From Apostichopus japonicus (Eukaryota > Echinodermata > Holothuroidea > Aspidochirotida > Stichopodidae), in assembly GCF_037975245.1 (NCBI RefSeq), contig NC_092579.1, forward strand, positions 15,262,178 through 15,326,177: a DNA stretch of 64,000 nt, written 5' to 3'. The stretch's first letter is position 1. Each line of letters starts with the position of its first letter. Positions 55,501 to 64,000 of this stretch are shown here, piece after piece. The notes under the pieces were generated by a model, which worked only from the letters and a program-made list of their open reading frames with translations, made no database searches and was not told the DNA's origin. The translations under genes were made by a program, and so were the position numbers.

Positions 55501-58500
55501 CAATACTGTACTTACTGTTAGCTCACTGTATGTATATCTAGAGGGCAAAAGGTATCAACTGGGTAGATATTAAATGAAGAAAAAATCTGGGAATCTGTGT
55601 TTCACATCATACATTCATTATACATTTTTGCGCTAAGATCAAAGATGGCAATTTTCAGTCATACACTAATTAAGATTCTGGTTCTTCTATTTGGTATTTT
55701 ACCTTATTGTGGAAGCTCAAAAATATGACATCGTCTTCGTCGACACCTAACGACTTCACCACAGCGGCCGTGTTGCACTGGCAGCAGTTATCGTTTTCAG
55801 TACCACCGGTGCATGTGAAGCAACTAGATGAGAAATATGAAAATAAACATCCATTGTCATAATTCCTACAGTACATGTATCGTTGGATTCCTTTCTCGGA
55901 TAGAAAGTGATCAATTCTTGCAGGGATTGTCGAGGCAAATGAGAGATCTTCAGTGTGCCGATTCTGATCTGCTCCAGTTCTTCTTTGATCGTTCGTAACA
56001 ATTTCTGTTGTTTTTTATAAATGCAAAGTAGTTTAAATTGTGTGTGTCAATTTGGATACAGTGTTCAATTGGATGAGTAAGCCTCTTCTTTAACCTTCAA
56101 ACTTCAAAAGGGCAAAGACAACCATATTCAAGCATGAAATTTCATAAATATCTTTTTCATAGAGAAAGTGGTCGCATATTGAAAGCTGCATTTCTCCGTT
56201 CAAATTGATACTCTAATCACAGTGTGGTACACATATCCTCATTAATTGTCACAGAAATATTCTATAATATAATTATGAAAAGTCATCAGGATATTACAAA
56301 GAAGAGGCTGAGTAAGCTGAGACAGAATTTAAGCATGAACATTGGATACAGGAATATGTCACTCTGTAATGTAGGAGGGTGGGGGGGGGGTAGTTTCTTG
56401 GCACCAGAATTTCACATGAAAGTTATCGGCAAATATAGAGGTCTTCTACATATGAGAGGAAAATATCTTTTATATTTATATTTTTTTTCTCTGATTTTTT
56501 TGGTTTTACAATGCTAAATACACTTTATACCTGGAGGAGCCCTTACCGGCAAATAGGAAACAATTGGCAAGATCCACAGCATAAATTTGTCTCCATGAAG
56601 AACGGCCAGCCATAGATGGCAGCAGAGTACTTAAAGTAGTACACTACAGGGTCGATCACGTCGACTAATGGAGATGTACGTTGGAGCAGCTCGGACGGGA
56701 GAGAGAATCGATGGTGAGCTAACGATTCTCCTCTACATATCCTTCTCTGTTGCTCTAACTGCATGAGAACGAATCCAGCTGCTACGTCTGATGGTACCAC
56801 GTCCAACGTCTGGAAATAGATGTAACCGGAATGTCAGTCAGGTAAATGGTGATATTATGGTTTATATTTTATAAAGCTTGTTTCTCAGAAGGATTTTTAA
56901 AGAAAGCTCATATTCAATTTATGATTTGAAATCTTTAAAGTCGACAGTACTCACCCCAAATAATTGAGATAAAATTTCAGCGGCTTCAGTGTAAGCCGCT
57001 TCCAAATTGTCATCTTTGCCTGCACAGCAGCAGAGCCACTGACACCTGACAATGAGATAAAAGGAAGAAAGGAATGGAATATGTACAGTATGTTCTCATT
57101 GTTCCTACCTGTAGGTAAACTGTGTGTCCGATACAGGATGTTGCGGGGACAGCAGCATCCCGCAGCCAGGCTGCATAAGGACGCAATCTGTTGTGCTGTA
57201 CAGCGCACACAATAGGCATTGCACACAATAGGCATTGCACACAATTGCACACAAATGCACACAATAGCGCACACAATAAGCATTGCAAAATTCTATTATT
57301 CTACATTGATTCAGCCTTGCTGTGGGGGATGTTGCAGATGCTGCAGCTTTTTTTATTCACACATTTACCTGAGGAGATAATGAAGTCTCTGACAATTCAG
57401 AGTTACTAGGTCTTTCTTATTCCAGACCACTTGGTTGACAAACAAAGGGGGACAAAATGTGCGCTGCAGATATGAAACAACAAAATTGGGGGAATGGGTT
57501 GAAAAAGTAGAAAAAAAAAATTTCCAGTAAGAAACCAAAGCTTAGAAAAGGTTTGACAGTGAGTGCATTTCATGTGATAAACTTGTTCATATTTGTTTAC
57601 AACCTGAAATGATACTTTTGATTGTGTAACAAGACAATAAGCCATCTTGAACAGACACAGAGACAGACACAAATTGAGAAATCCTTGCTTTGGCTAACCT
57701 TTTCTTCCAGTTGGCTTTGGCTACCCCCCTCAGGTGTCTCGCTGTGTGACTACCCGACCTCTCTCTTAGCTCTTCTTCATGTTTAATACTCGGTCCAAAC
57801 AGAAGCCAGACCACCACCAAAGCGATGAAGAAGAGCCCCCAGAACAAAGAGAGGGAGGTCTTCACTAATCTGATGATGGTGATATCACATCTTTTGTCCC
57901 CATCAAGACTCCACTCTTGGAAAACCCAGAAAGCTGCTACTCCGCTCCAAACGGCTTCAATCAGGAGAATGGCAAGACGTACGTACAGGACGAATGGAAG
58001 GAACTTTCGAGGTCCTGGATTCAGGATGGAACCCTGTGCACTGAGGATCGCTATGAAAAATTCAAGTAGGATGGTGATGGAAAGAAGGACGGCAAGACCG
58101 ATCATAAATATGGCCAGGATCCGGCCACCTGGACACTCGTGGAAAGAATGCTCGGTGATGTACACTGTCACTGCAACAATCAGACTGTGGAATGAAAAGC
58201 AAAATACAACGTTCCTTAAGGAGTAATCGGCACAGTAAGTAACATCCCTTTGTTCGCAAGCTGCATTTTGCGCTAATTTGGAACCTTATGTCAACTTGAT
58301 CAAACCATGTGGCATTAAATTGCATGTAAGCCTTCAATGTAATTATGTAATTATGCTTCCATGTGCATGAAAACCATTGACTTATATGTAAGTCATACAT
58401 CCTTTAGTGAAGTATATTAAAAAATTTGTGTCCCACACATTTATTGTAATCTTTTTCATATGAAACAAACTAGCAAGTCTATCCCTAATTTTAAAACATC

Positions 58501-59187
58501 AAATTATTCTGATATTGATGGTATAAATTGACAGATTTAATCTGCTACATTTAGTCCACCAAAATCTGCCAGATTATGTTTTCTGGTACCAGCTATTTCC
58601 TATAAAGCAGCCTTTTGTGCTTGGCTGACAATTTTTATACCAAACCTACCAAGTTCTCAACATAACGTGGCAACTGATCACACCCTGTCATCCTTCTACA
58701 TTTTTTGCATGTTGTATATTTACTGAATTTGATTTGATTCTCAACATTTAGTCAATTAGACATACTGTTTAATCTCAGAGTTGATCACATGCTAACAAGA
58801 CAAAGTTTTTGGCTTATTCCTCTTACTTGACCTTAATATTGACTAGTCAATCTTATGAACTACAGGGTCGATGGATTTAAATAAAAACAGGAAAAATAAG
58901 CAAAATCGACTTAAGAAGCCACTTTAAATATCAAAGTACCATCTGATTGTGGTAAAGCTAAAGTACATCATTTAGTTTGCAATGCTTCAATTGAAAGGTT
59001 TTCAATTTCAAGACATTTAGATCTTAACTAATTCAATCCATCTCTCAAAGACCCTCAATTATAATGCAAAGGTTCCACAATACTGTACTTACACAAGGCA
59101 TCTGATTGACGCAGACCATGCAGCAGGCAGAACAAAGTCATCACTGCCGATACGCCACTTTCTGTTGAACAAGACTAGAGCTGGCAT
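46526..59187 (-). CDS. DAGLB: Diacylglycerol lipase beta
   Basis: Twelve exons join in phase: 59187-59093, 58184-57699, 57045-56955, 56809-56547, 55823-55703, 54908-54825, 53892-53737, 53141-53014, 51608-51540, 49189-49117, 48383-48055 and 46706-46526, giving 691 residues (human about 672). The sn-1 lipase hydrolyses membrane diacylglycerol to 2-arachidonoylglycerol. It starts MPALVLFNRKWRIGSDDFVL, followed by about four membrane segments in exon 2 (including NPGPRKFLPFVLYVRLAILL). The lipase domain has VPSDVAAGFVLMQ, AAIYGWPFF and VVIDRERKTIVVAIRGSLSL, the nucleophile elbow GHSLGAG with Ser442, and Asp494 in VVVGLDIIPR. The family GRIIHL block, holding the catalytic His, reads GGSILWI here (Trp622). 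The CCQCN cysteine segment is present. Introns after exons 6 and 11 begin inside minisatellites. Confidence 0.95.
47521..48055. repeat. 78-bp minisatellite abutting the DAGLB exon 11 donor
   Basis: TACTGGAGATCTTACGGTCC, then TCAGTTTCAGTTGGACAC, recurs mostly every 78 bp (47571, 47649, 47727, 47813, 47891). There is one 8-bp expansion, and near 47950-48010 a nested 27-bp unit (ACAACAGGGTTAGGTTTC) is repeated three times. The last unit runs into the exon 11 donor itself (ACTCAC, 48049-48054). A 229-residue plus-strand open frame crosses it only because 78 is a multiple of three. Confidence 0.95.
49375..49447 (+). repeat. tRNA-Thr(UGU)-like SINE head
   Basis: TAGCTCAGATGGTTGAGC forms a perfect 4-bp D stem, and CAGGGTTTGTAACCCAG an anticodon arm with UGU in a 7-nt loop. 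The T arm and acceptor stem do not pair, so this is a tRNA-derived repeat in DAGLB intron 9, not a tRNA gene. Confidence 0.6.
50940..51028. repeat. 45-bp tandem duplication
   Basis: CATAGCCAATCTGCTACA followed by GACTTGGAGGCGGGGCTT occurs at 50942 and 50987 in DAGLB intron 9. Confidence 0.85.
51966..52428. mobile_element. hAT-type MITE with perfect 8-bp target duplication
   Basis: The left end TAGGGATGCACC (51974) and right end GGTGCATTCCTA (to 52420) are inverted repeats with one mismatch. The element is flanked by GTTAATAA on both sides (51966-51973, 52421-52428). The ends are rich in GGATCCGG/ATCCGGCCGGAT words. It is 447 bp with no coding capacity and lies in DAGLB intron 8. Confidence 0.92.
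54312..54870 (-). repeat. 76-bp minisatellite made from the DAGLB exon 6-intron 6 junction
   Basis: Splice-donor copies (ACTTAC on plus) sit at 54363, 54439, 54515, 54591, 54667, 54743 and 54819, exactly 76 bp apart; the last is the true exon 6 donor. On the minus strand each unit has 39 nt copied from the exon end (ACT ATT GTT GTA ... CTG AAG, in frame) and 37 nt of intron beginning GTAAGT and ending AATAG. Each unit thus resembles a 13-codon mini-exon plus a GT...AG spacer. A partial unit lies at the far end (54312-54362). Confidence 0.95.
55010..55085 (-). repeat. tRNA-like SINE fragment
   Basis: The minus strand has TAGCTGTAGCTCAGTAGTGA (A-box-like) and CCCTGGTTAAATTCCC (B-box-like) about 50 bp apart, in DAGLB intron 5. 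It is degenerate. Confidence 0.5.
57205..57288. repeat. Short GCACACAATAGGCATT tandem repeat
   Basis: About five imperfect copies of GCACACAATAGGCATT and a shorter GCACACAA form lie in DAGLB intron 2. Confidence 0.85.
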
Positions 59188-60300
59188 TGTTGTGTTTTAC
59201 TGTTGAAATTATTATCACTCTTAATTGCAACATGCTGTAGAATCTGTCGCATGTCTTCAGCTAATCCCCTTCATGAGTGGATTTTCAGGCACTGTTGATA
59301 AATAGATTACACAACAACCATAAATAATACCGATGCACTGAATAACGATTTAGGTGGATTCAGTAAAGAATCCACCCAGATTTGAAATCCTGTTCATCCC
59401 CAAAAACTAGTTTAATTACATGTTTATATACTTTCTTTTTCTCTTACCATGTGTAGTGATATTTTGTTAGTCATGAGTTGACAATGCTTAGGCTAGATCA
59501 AAGAGGTAATGCCTCTGTTCACCCCTATTTGCAACCAGGGGCACTTTCAATATCAAAATATTGATCACATTTTCTGCTTGGTCCAAAAGTCAGCAACTTA
59601 CGCATAGGAAGAAATATAGCTTTGCGGTAAAACAAAGAAACATAGTCCTCTTTGTATAGGGGTTTTATGCAGCAATGAAGTTGTTCATTCTCAATTTATT
59701 TTTTGGACCACACTTCACTTACAAATAACAGGCTAATGATGGATCAATTCTCTCAGTTCCCCAGTTGGATTATGCCATTTATCATTAGGGGTAGAACAAC
59801 GAAAAAAGGTGTTTGTCCTTTGTAAAAACACCTAGGCTAACTACTGTACAATAGTGTAATTGTGTAAAACTCTTGCTAGAAACATGAATTCAACTTGAGT
59901 AAAATAAATAATGAATGTAATGTGTTGCTCTCAAAATAATTTTAGAACGAACAAACTATGTTGCTGTAAAATCCTCTAATAAATAAACTGAATACTCCAA
60001 TCGGTGAAAAAGAGAGCCTTGTGATTGTTACCGTCCTAATCTGGGCTATCAGTATCAATACGTTTAACTTTAAGTAAGCTAGGCCTAGCCAACAGAACGT
60101 TAGCACTGTACCATAGCCTAATACTGGATAGGCTAAGTAATAGGCTAACATCTATCGTTGGCTACCGTGGAAGAATGACTGAAGGAAGTGTGAAATTATG
60201 TCTAGGCCTAGGCCCACACTGAAATTTCGAGAAACGTTCTTTATTCATTATCTACATTATGAGTAACGAAATGGTTGGTTGATTAAGCAAAATCTCACCT
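59188..60300 (-). promoter_or_regulatory. DAGLB upstream region
   Basis: Immediately upstream of the DAGLB ATG (59187). TAGGCCTAG/TAGGCTAA words cluster at 60070-60215, as near the LSM11 start, which may mark the promoter or a 5' UTR exon. No TATA box or first-exon boundary can be assigned. Confidence 0.35.
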
Positions 60301-60390
60301 AGCTTTCTAAACAACGTAATGTCAACACCGAAACTTAAATTTCTGTGAATGTCAAGCCAAAATTTCTTTTGGGAGACCTGTTTGGTTTAA

Positions 60391-60435
60391 CATCGGCTTG
60401 AAGTTATCAATTCAGATGATAACTTCAAGCCGATG
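60391..60435. repeat. Perfect 19-bp inverted repeat with 7-nt loop
   Basis: CATCGGCTTGAAGTTATCA (60391-60409) and its exact reverse complement (60417-60435) flank ATTCAGA. It could form a stable hairpin. No neighbouring element explains it. Confidence 0.9.
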
Positions 60436-60509
60436 GTAAAGTTAGCAGGTATTTGAGAAGCAAGGATAAACCAGAGATCACAAGATACGATATCACGATC
60501 ATCATAAGA

Positions 60510-60840
60510 ATTAGGGACGTAGCCAGAATTTTAAGTTGAAAGAGGAAGAGCAGAATTTTAAAAGGGGAACTGCCCACAAAGGGAACAATATTACACTTAA
60601 CGGAGCGCCATGATGTACAAAGAAAATTTTTGCCCAAAATGCCTCCCACTTTGCAGGAAATAAAAAATAATACGAGTAGCAGACGAACTTTCAGGGGAAA
60701 GATTGAGAAGGGTCGCTGAGCTTCATTCAAAAGAGGGCTTTAATGATATTTCCTGGTTTTTTTTTAAATTAATTTTTCGGGGTACTCCGGGGGGGGGGGG
60801 GGGGAGCGATTGCTCCCAGCCCCCAGTGGCGGAGCGTCAG
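60510..60840. mobile_element. Possible MITE remnant
   Basis: The left part GGGACGTAGCCAGAATTTTA and the G-run followed by GAGCGATTGCTCCCAGCCCC near 60789-60822 resemble the ends of common hAT-like MITEs with GTAGCCAG termini. No convincing matching inverted end or target duplication was found. Confidence 0.35.
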
Positions 60841-60859
60841 TAGTATAGAGGGCCCCGGA

Positions 60860-61265
60860 TTGCACCGGTGCAATCCCAATTTTGGATGTATCTTGATTGT
60901 CATAAGAGATGTACCCCCTCAGATCGCACCCGTGCAATCCCAACTTGTGATGTACCCCCGGAAAGATGTAGCCATTATGATGGCACCCGTACAATCCCAA
61001 CTTGTGATGTACCCCCGGTAAGATGTAGCAACTTTGATCGCACACAGTACAATCCCAATGTGTTATCGACTGAGATTGCCTGTCACTGAGATGTATCCAT
61101 CAATGATCACACACACAGTACAATCCCAATTTGTTATCAGTTGAGATTTTCTGTCACTGAGATGTAGCCATCAATGATCACACCCGTGCAATCCTACTTT
61201 GTAACGGACCCAAAATCCCGATAACTGAGATGTAGCCACCAAAGATCGCCCACAGTCCTAGGTCA
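60860..61265. repeat. Degenerate minisatellite, about 6 units
   Basis: GATCGCACCCGTGCAATCCC followed by AACTTGTGATGTACCCCC and a GAGATGTAGCC block recurs about every 57-78 bp with growing divergence to the right. Confidence 0.8.
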
Positions 61266-62560
61266 TTCCCGACCATGATTGGACTGATGATGATATCTAT
61301 TGATATATGTATATATGTATTGATCGCCCACCAGTACGGTACCTATATGAGGTCGCATGATAGTATCTTAAGCAGGTTTATTTGAAATCATGTTCTTGAA
61401 AGTTTTCAGCAATGAGACAGGGAAGAAATTCGTAAATCGAGAGGTAAATTAGTATAGGCCCACAGTTTTGGTATATTAATAGAATATTATATTTGGATAT
61501 CCGAATCGTTTAAGACTTGTTCAATATGCTATAATATAGCTACTGATATATATTCGTGAAGTGAACGAATGTGAAATTCTTTGTCTCCTATAACTCAGTC
61601 AACGCGTGTGGGGGTTTTAACGTTTTAAGAACGAGCAACATTTTCCCATTATATTCCATTAACCAGCATATTATTGGAAACTTTTTAGTGATATTCCGGT
61701 AAGATTAATTAAGGGGGAGGAAGAAGGTCTAAGTGTTTAAATTGATTAAAGGCAATATGCCATCCTGTTGAACAAAGCCTGCGTGAAATTTCCACGTACA
61801 GAATGGTCACTTGAATACCGGTAACGAATAAAAGGGGGGAAAATGACCAGAATGTTTCCTCTTTATTCCTAGTTCCTTTAGTGATAATCTTAGCGCAGGC
61901 ATAGGCTATTGCATTAAAACGATCAGCATACTTATTTTAGGTCGCTGAATTTGTATCTGTATGTTTAATGGTACTCGATAACATGGATAACGAATAAGCC
62001 CTCGCTCATTAAGAAAATAATAATTATGACTGGTAGGTAGATGTCTAATTGTAATACCCTTTGTGTTCATGATCACAACGAGACCAGCGTATATTTAGTA
62101 TCCTGGACACGCCTTATGTATAACAAAGAGGTCGTTAGTTTATGAACTGAAAGAGATTGATCAAATTTAACGGCTATTTTTAGGGCCACTGAATAATCCA
62201 GAAAGAGCGAGCCTTTCTCCGTTAAACATGCAATCTGTGTCTATTTTGTATTGATTTGTTTTTACCCGTTTTCGTAACGTGCATATTCACTAAGGATGAA
62301 TCTCCAAAAAGAGGATATCTCCAATTTGACGGTCTGGTTTTATTCACGGTAAGCAGGCGCATATATTTAGGAGGGAGATAATAAACTTGCATGCTTTGAA
62401 AGTTTTGTCTCTGGCTTTTTTTTTATTTATTTTTTTTTTTGCTTCATTTTAAAAACACGCATTTTCGTTAAGTCGCCACTCGATTAGATAGGAGCTTCAT
62501 TTCGTCATGACAGACTGGTAATGTCATGAGGAGGGGTAAAAGTGCGTTGTTTAGATCACA
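61266..62560. other. Gene-free stretch
   Basis: No coding region or structured element was recognised on either strand. Confidence 0.4.
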
Positions 62561-62569
62561 CCCTTAACT

Positions 62570-62960
62570 GTGATGAGCACGCGAGCACAAAATGAGTGAC
62601 TCAAAGAGCAATGTTGTTTAGATGAGCAATTGAGCAAGTGCTCATATTAGAATAGGCAACAAGAAAAACCCATGATATGGTTTATGTAATGAGCACGCGA
62701 GCATTAAATGAGTGACTCAAAGAGCAAAAGAGCACACCGTGAGCAACGCGAGCACAAAATGAGTGACTCAAAGAGTAAAAGAGCACACCGTGAGCAACGC
62801 GAGCATGAAATGAGTGACTCAAAGAGCTAAAGAGCACACCGTGAGCAACGCGAGCATAACATGAGTGACTCAAAGAGCAAAAGAGCACACCGTGAGCAAA
62901 AGAGCACACCGTGAGCATAAAATGAGTGACTCAAAGAGCAAAAGAGCACACCGTGAGCAA
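62570..62960. repeat. 51-bp minisatellite with AP-1 consensus sites
   Basis: Units share ATGAGTGACTCAAAGAGC and AAAGAGCACACCGTGAGCAA. TGACTCA occurs at 62597, 62713, 62764, 62815, 62866 and 62927; the central units are exactly 51 bp apart. The first unit, and a partial one after 62960, carry a different flank (GATGAGCAATTGA...GTGCTCATAT). A minus-strand frame stays open only because 51 is a multiple of three. Confidence 0.92.
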
Positions 62961-63480
62961 AAGAGAGTCGTTTAGATGAGCAATTGAACACGTGCTCATA
63001 TCAGAATAGGCAAACAAAAAGGACGCTTGGTTGACCCTACACACTGGACATGTGGAAAACCTTATATTTTGAATACAAAGTCGAGTCAAAATGAAAAGAA
63101 AGCGATGTTTCTACAGTTTTTTATTTATTTATTATTTTATTTAATGAATTTGTGCAACATTCCGCCAACCAATAAAATACTGGTGATACAAATAGCAGTG
63201 ATATCTTTAGTGCATCACTACTTTGGTTCCCATAACGGTGAGGAGACTGAAGGAACCCGTTCCGACAAACCTCATTTCGAATAATTCATTATACCATTAT
63301 TTTTTGTTTTGACATTTGAACAACAACAAAACTTCAGAGTAAGCACGAGAAGTTATGAACCGTCAATATTCAAATGATGATTCTTCAAAGATACAAATAT
63401 GGATTTATGAAGTCATATACATCTCGATTATTACGGTGACCCTTATCAGTAAACCTTCCTACGATATCTTCATATTTTGT

Positions 63481-63672
63481 CTACGACTCCGATGTAAGAG
63501 ATAATACAAATAGTATATGTCCACACACGTGAGAGTTAAACGATTGTAATGGCCGTGTGTCGTAACGAACAACTTCGTTTAGAAGAAACCGTGCACTGCC
63601 TGGTACCGTTGTGGGTTGTCGGCCAAATGAATCAAAATATTCCACGACGGTGCGGCCTTGTGGCACAAACAA
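63481..63672 (-). pseudogene. Adenain-like cysteine protease fragment (Polinton/adintovirus type)
   Basis: The minus-strand frame reads VVEYFDSFGRQP and later QSFNSHVCGHILFVLSL. The YFDSFG block (acidic catalytic position) and the Q...S.VCG block (oxyanion Gln and nucleophile Cys) are in the order and spacing of adenovirus-type proteases carried by Polinton/Maverick and related integrated elements. The upstream catalytic His region is missing; a stop lies directly upstream in this frame. No capsid, polymerase or integrase was found nearby, so this is an old fragment at most. Confidence 0.5.
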
Positions 63673-63767
63673 GCACGCCTAGGTGTTTTGTGATGCTATA
63701 CGATACGCAACCTTTGTTATTTCTTTCTTCAGATCGATCGTATAGTCACCCACGTCTCTTCGACAAC

Positions 63768-63998
63768 TTACACATCGTTGTCATCCTCCTCCTCCTCATC
63801 ATCATCACTTTCGTATTTGTTCTTCAGGCCATGACGTAAAACCTTCGTCATGGCCTTATTGAGTTGGATCAAGGTCATCCAAGTTTCAACCGCATCGTAC
63901 ACATTATCACCCTCCTCCTCCTTGTCACTCTCGTCTTTGTTCTTCAGTCCATGATGTAATATCTTTGACATTGCCTTATTGAGTTCGAGCAAGTGCAT
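63768..63998 (-). CDS. Acidic protein with 40-residue repeat, partial at window edge
   Basis: A minus-strand frame, open to the window edge, ends at 63768. It holds two copies of a 40-residue unit: LNKAMSKILHHGLKNKDESD and LNKAMTKVLRHGLKNKYESD, each followed by a Glu/Asp run. DNA copies are 120 bp apart (GCCTTATTGAG at 63853 and 63973). The family is not recognised. It could be the C-terminus of a repeat protein continuing outside the window, or a minisatellite with an accidental open frame. It lies on the same strand as the protease fragment, 95 bp away. Confidence 0.35.
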   Translation of the reverse strand: MHLLELNKAMSKILHHGLKNKDESDKEEEGDNVYDAVETWMTLIQLNKAMTKVLRHGLKNKYESDDDEEEEDDNDV

Positions 63999-64000
63999 CC

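Noticed and set aside
56951-57288. Cys-rich ORFs near 57.0-57.3 kb
   Set aside because: They are off-frame readings of DAGLB exon 3 and of the GCACACAATAGGC tandem repeat.

Overview
The window is metazoan nuclear DNA: AT-rich, with short exons bounded by GT-AG introns, long repeat-filled introns, and many decayed transposons and minisatellites. Three complete animal genes were assembled by hand from conserved protein motifs plus in-phase splice sites. They are a CCDC166-like coiled-coil gene, LSM11 and DAGLB. The gene set and repeat types (Jockey/CR1-type non-LTR elements, hAT-like MITEs, tRNA-derived SINEs, a Mutator-like transposase remnant) suggest a marine invertebrate, possibly an echinoderm. 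The species is an inference and cannot be fixed from the sequence alone.

Layout. 1-9,400: mostly non-coding, with a decayed minus-strand ORF cluster (1,320-2,473), a frameshifted Mutator-like transposase remnant (2,630-3,130), a few local duplications and one orphan exon-like segment (6,119-6,216). 9,402-13,917 (-): seven-exon CCDC166-like gene. 13,918-14,727: shared head-to-head promoter interval. 14,728-21,926 (+): five-exon LSM11, with palindromic tandem repeats in intron 1, nested terminal-inverted-repeat elements between two TA microsatellites in intron 2, and a non-LTR reverse-transcriptase remnant in intron 4. 22-38 kb: repeat-rich, with divergent tandem repeats, a dispersed repeat carrying a 22-bp palindromic insertion, a 69-bp minisatellite, two copies of one Jockey-like element, the last two exons of SRP68 with in-frame stops, several tRNA-like SINE pieces and a tRNA-like satellite with higher-order structure. 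38-46.5 kb: no recognisable gene. 46,526-59,187 (-): twelve-exon DAGLB, with two minisatellites touching splice donors and a clean hAT-type MITE. 59.2-64 kb: DAGLB upstream region, a perfect hairpin, two minisatellites (one carrying AP-1 consensus sites), and at the right edge an adenain-like protease fragment beside an acidic 40-residue repeat ORF.

Function. The three intact genes are not one pathway. LSM11 is a U7 snRNP subunit for histone pre-mRNA 3' end processing. DAGLB makes 2-arachidonoylglycerol from diacylglycerol. The CCDC166-like protein is an uncharacterised DUF4515-type coiled coil. The most unusual features are (i) a 76-bp minisatellite in DAGLB built from an exon-intron junction, so that each unit looks like an in-frame 39-nt mini-exon plus a GT...AG spacer; (ii) a 22-bp perfect palindrome with an 8-bp target duplication, with a matching empty site elsewhere in the window, resembling a hAT element reduced to its two ends; and (iii) a tryptophan in DAGLB where family members have the catalytic histidine.
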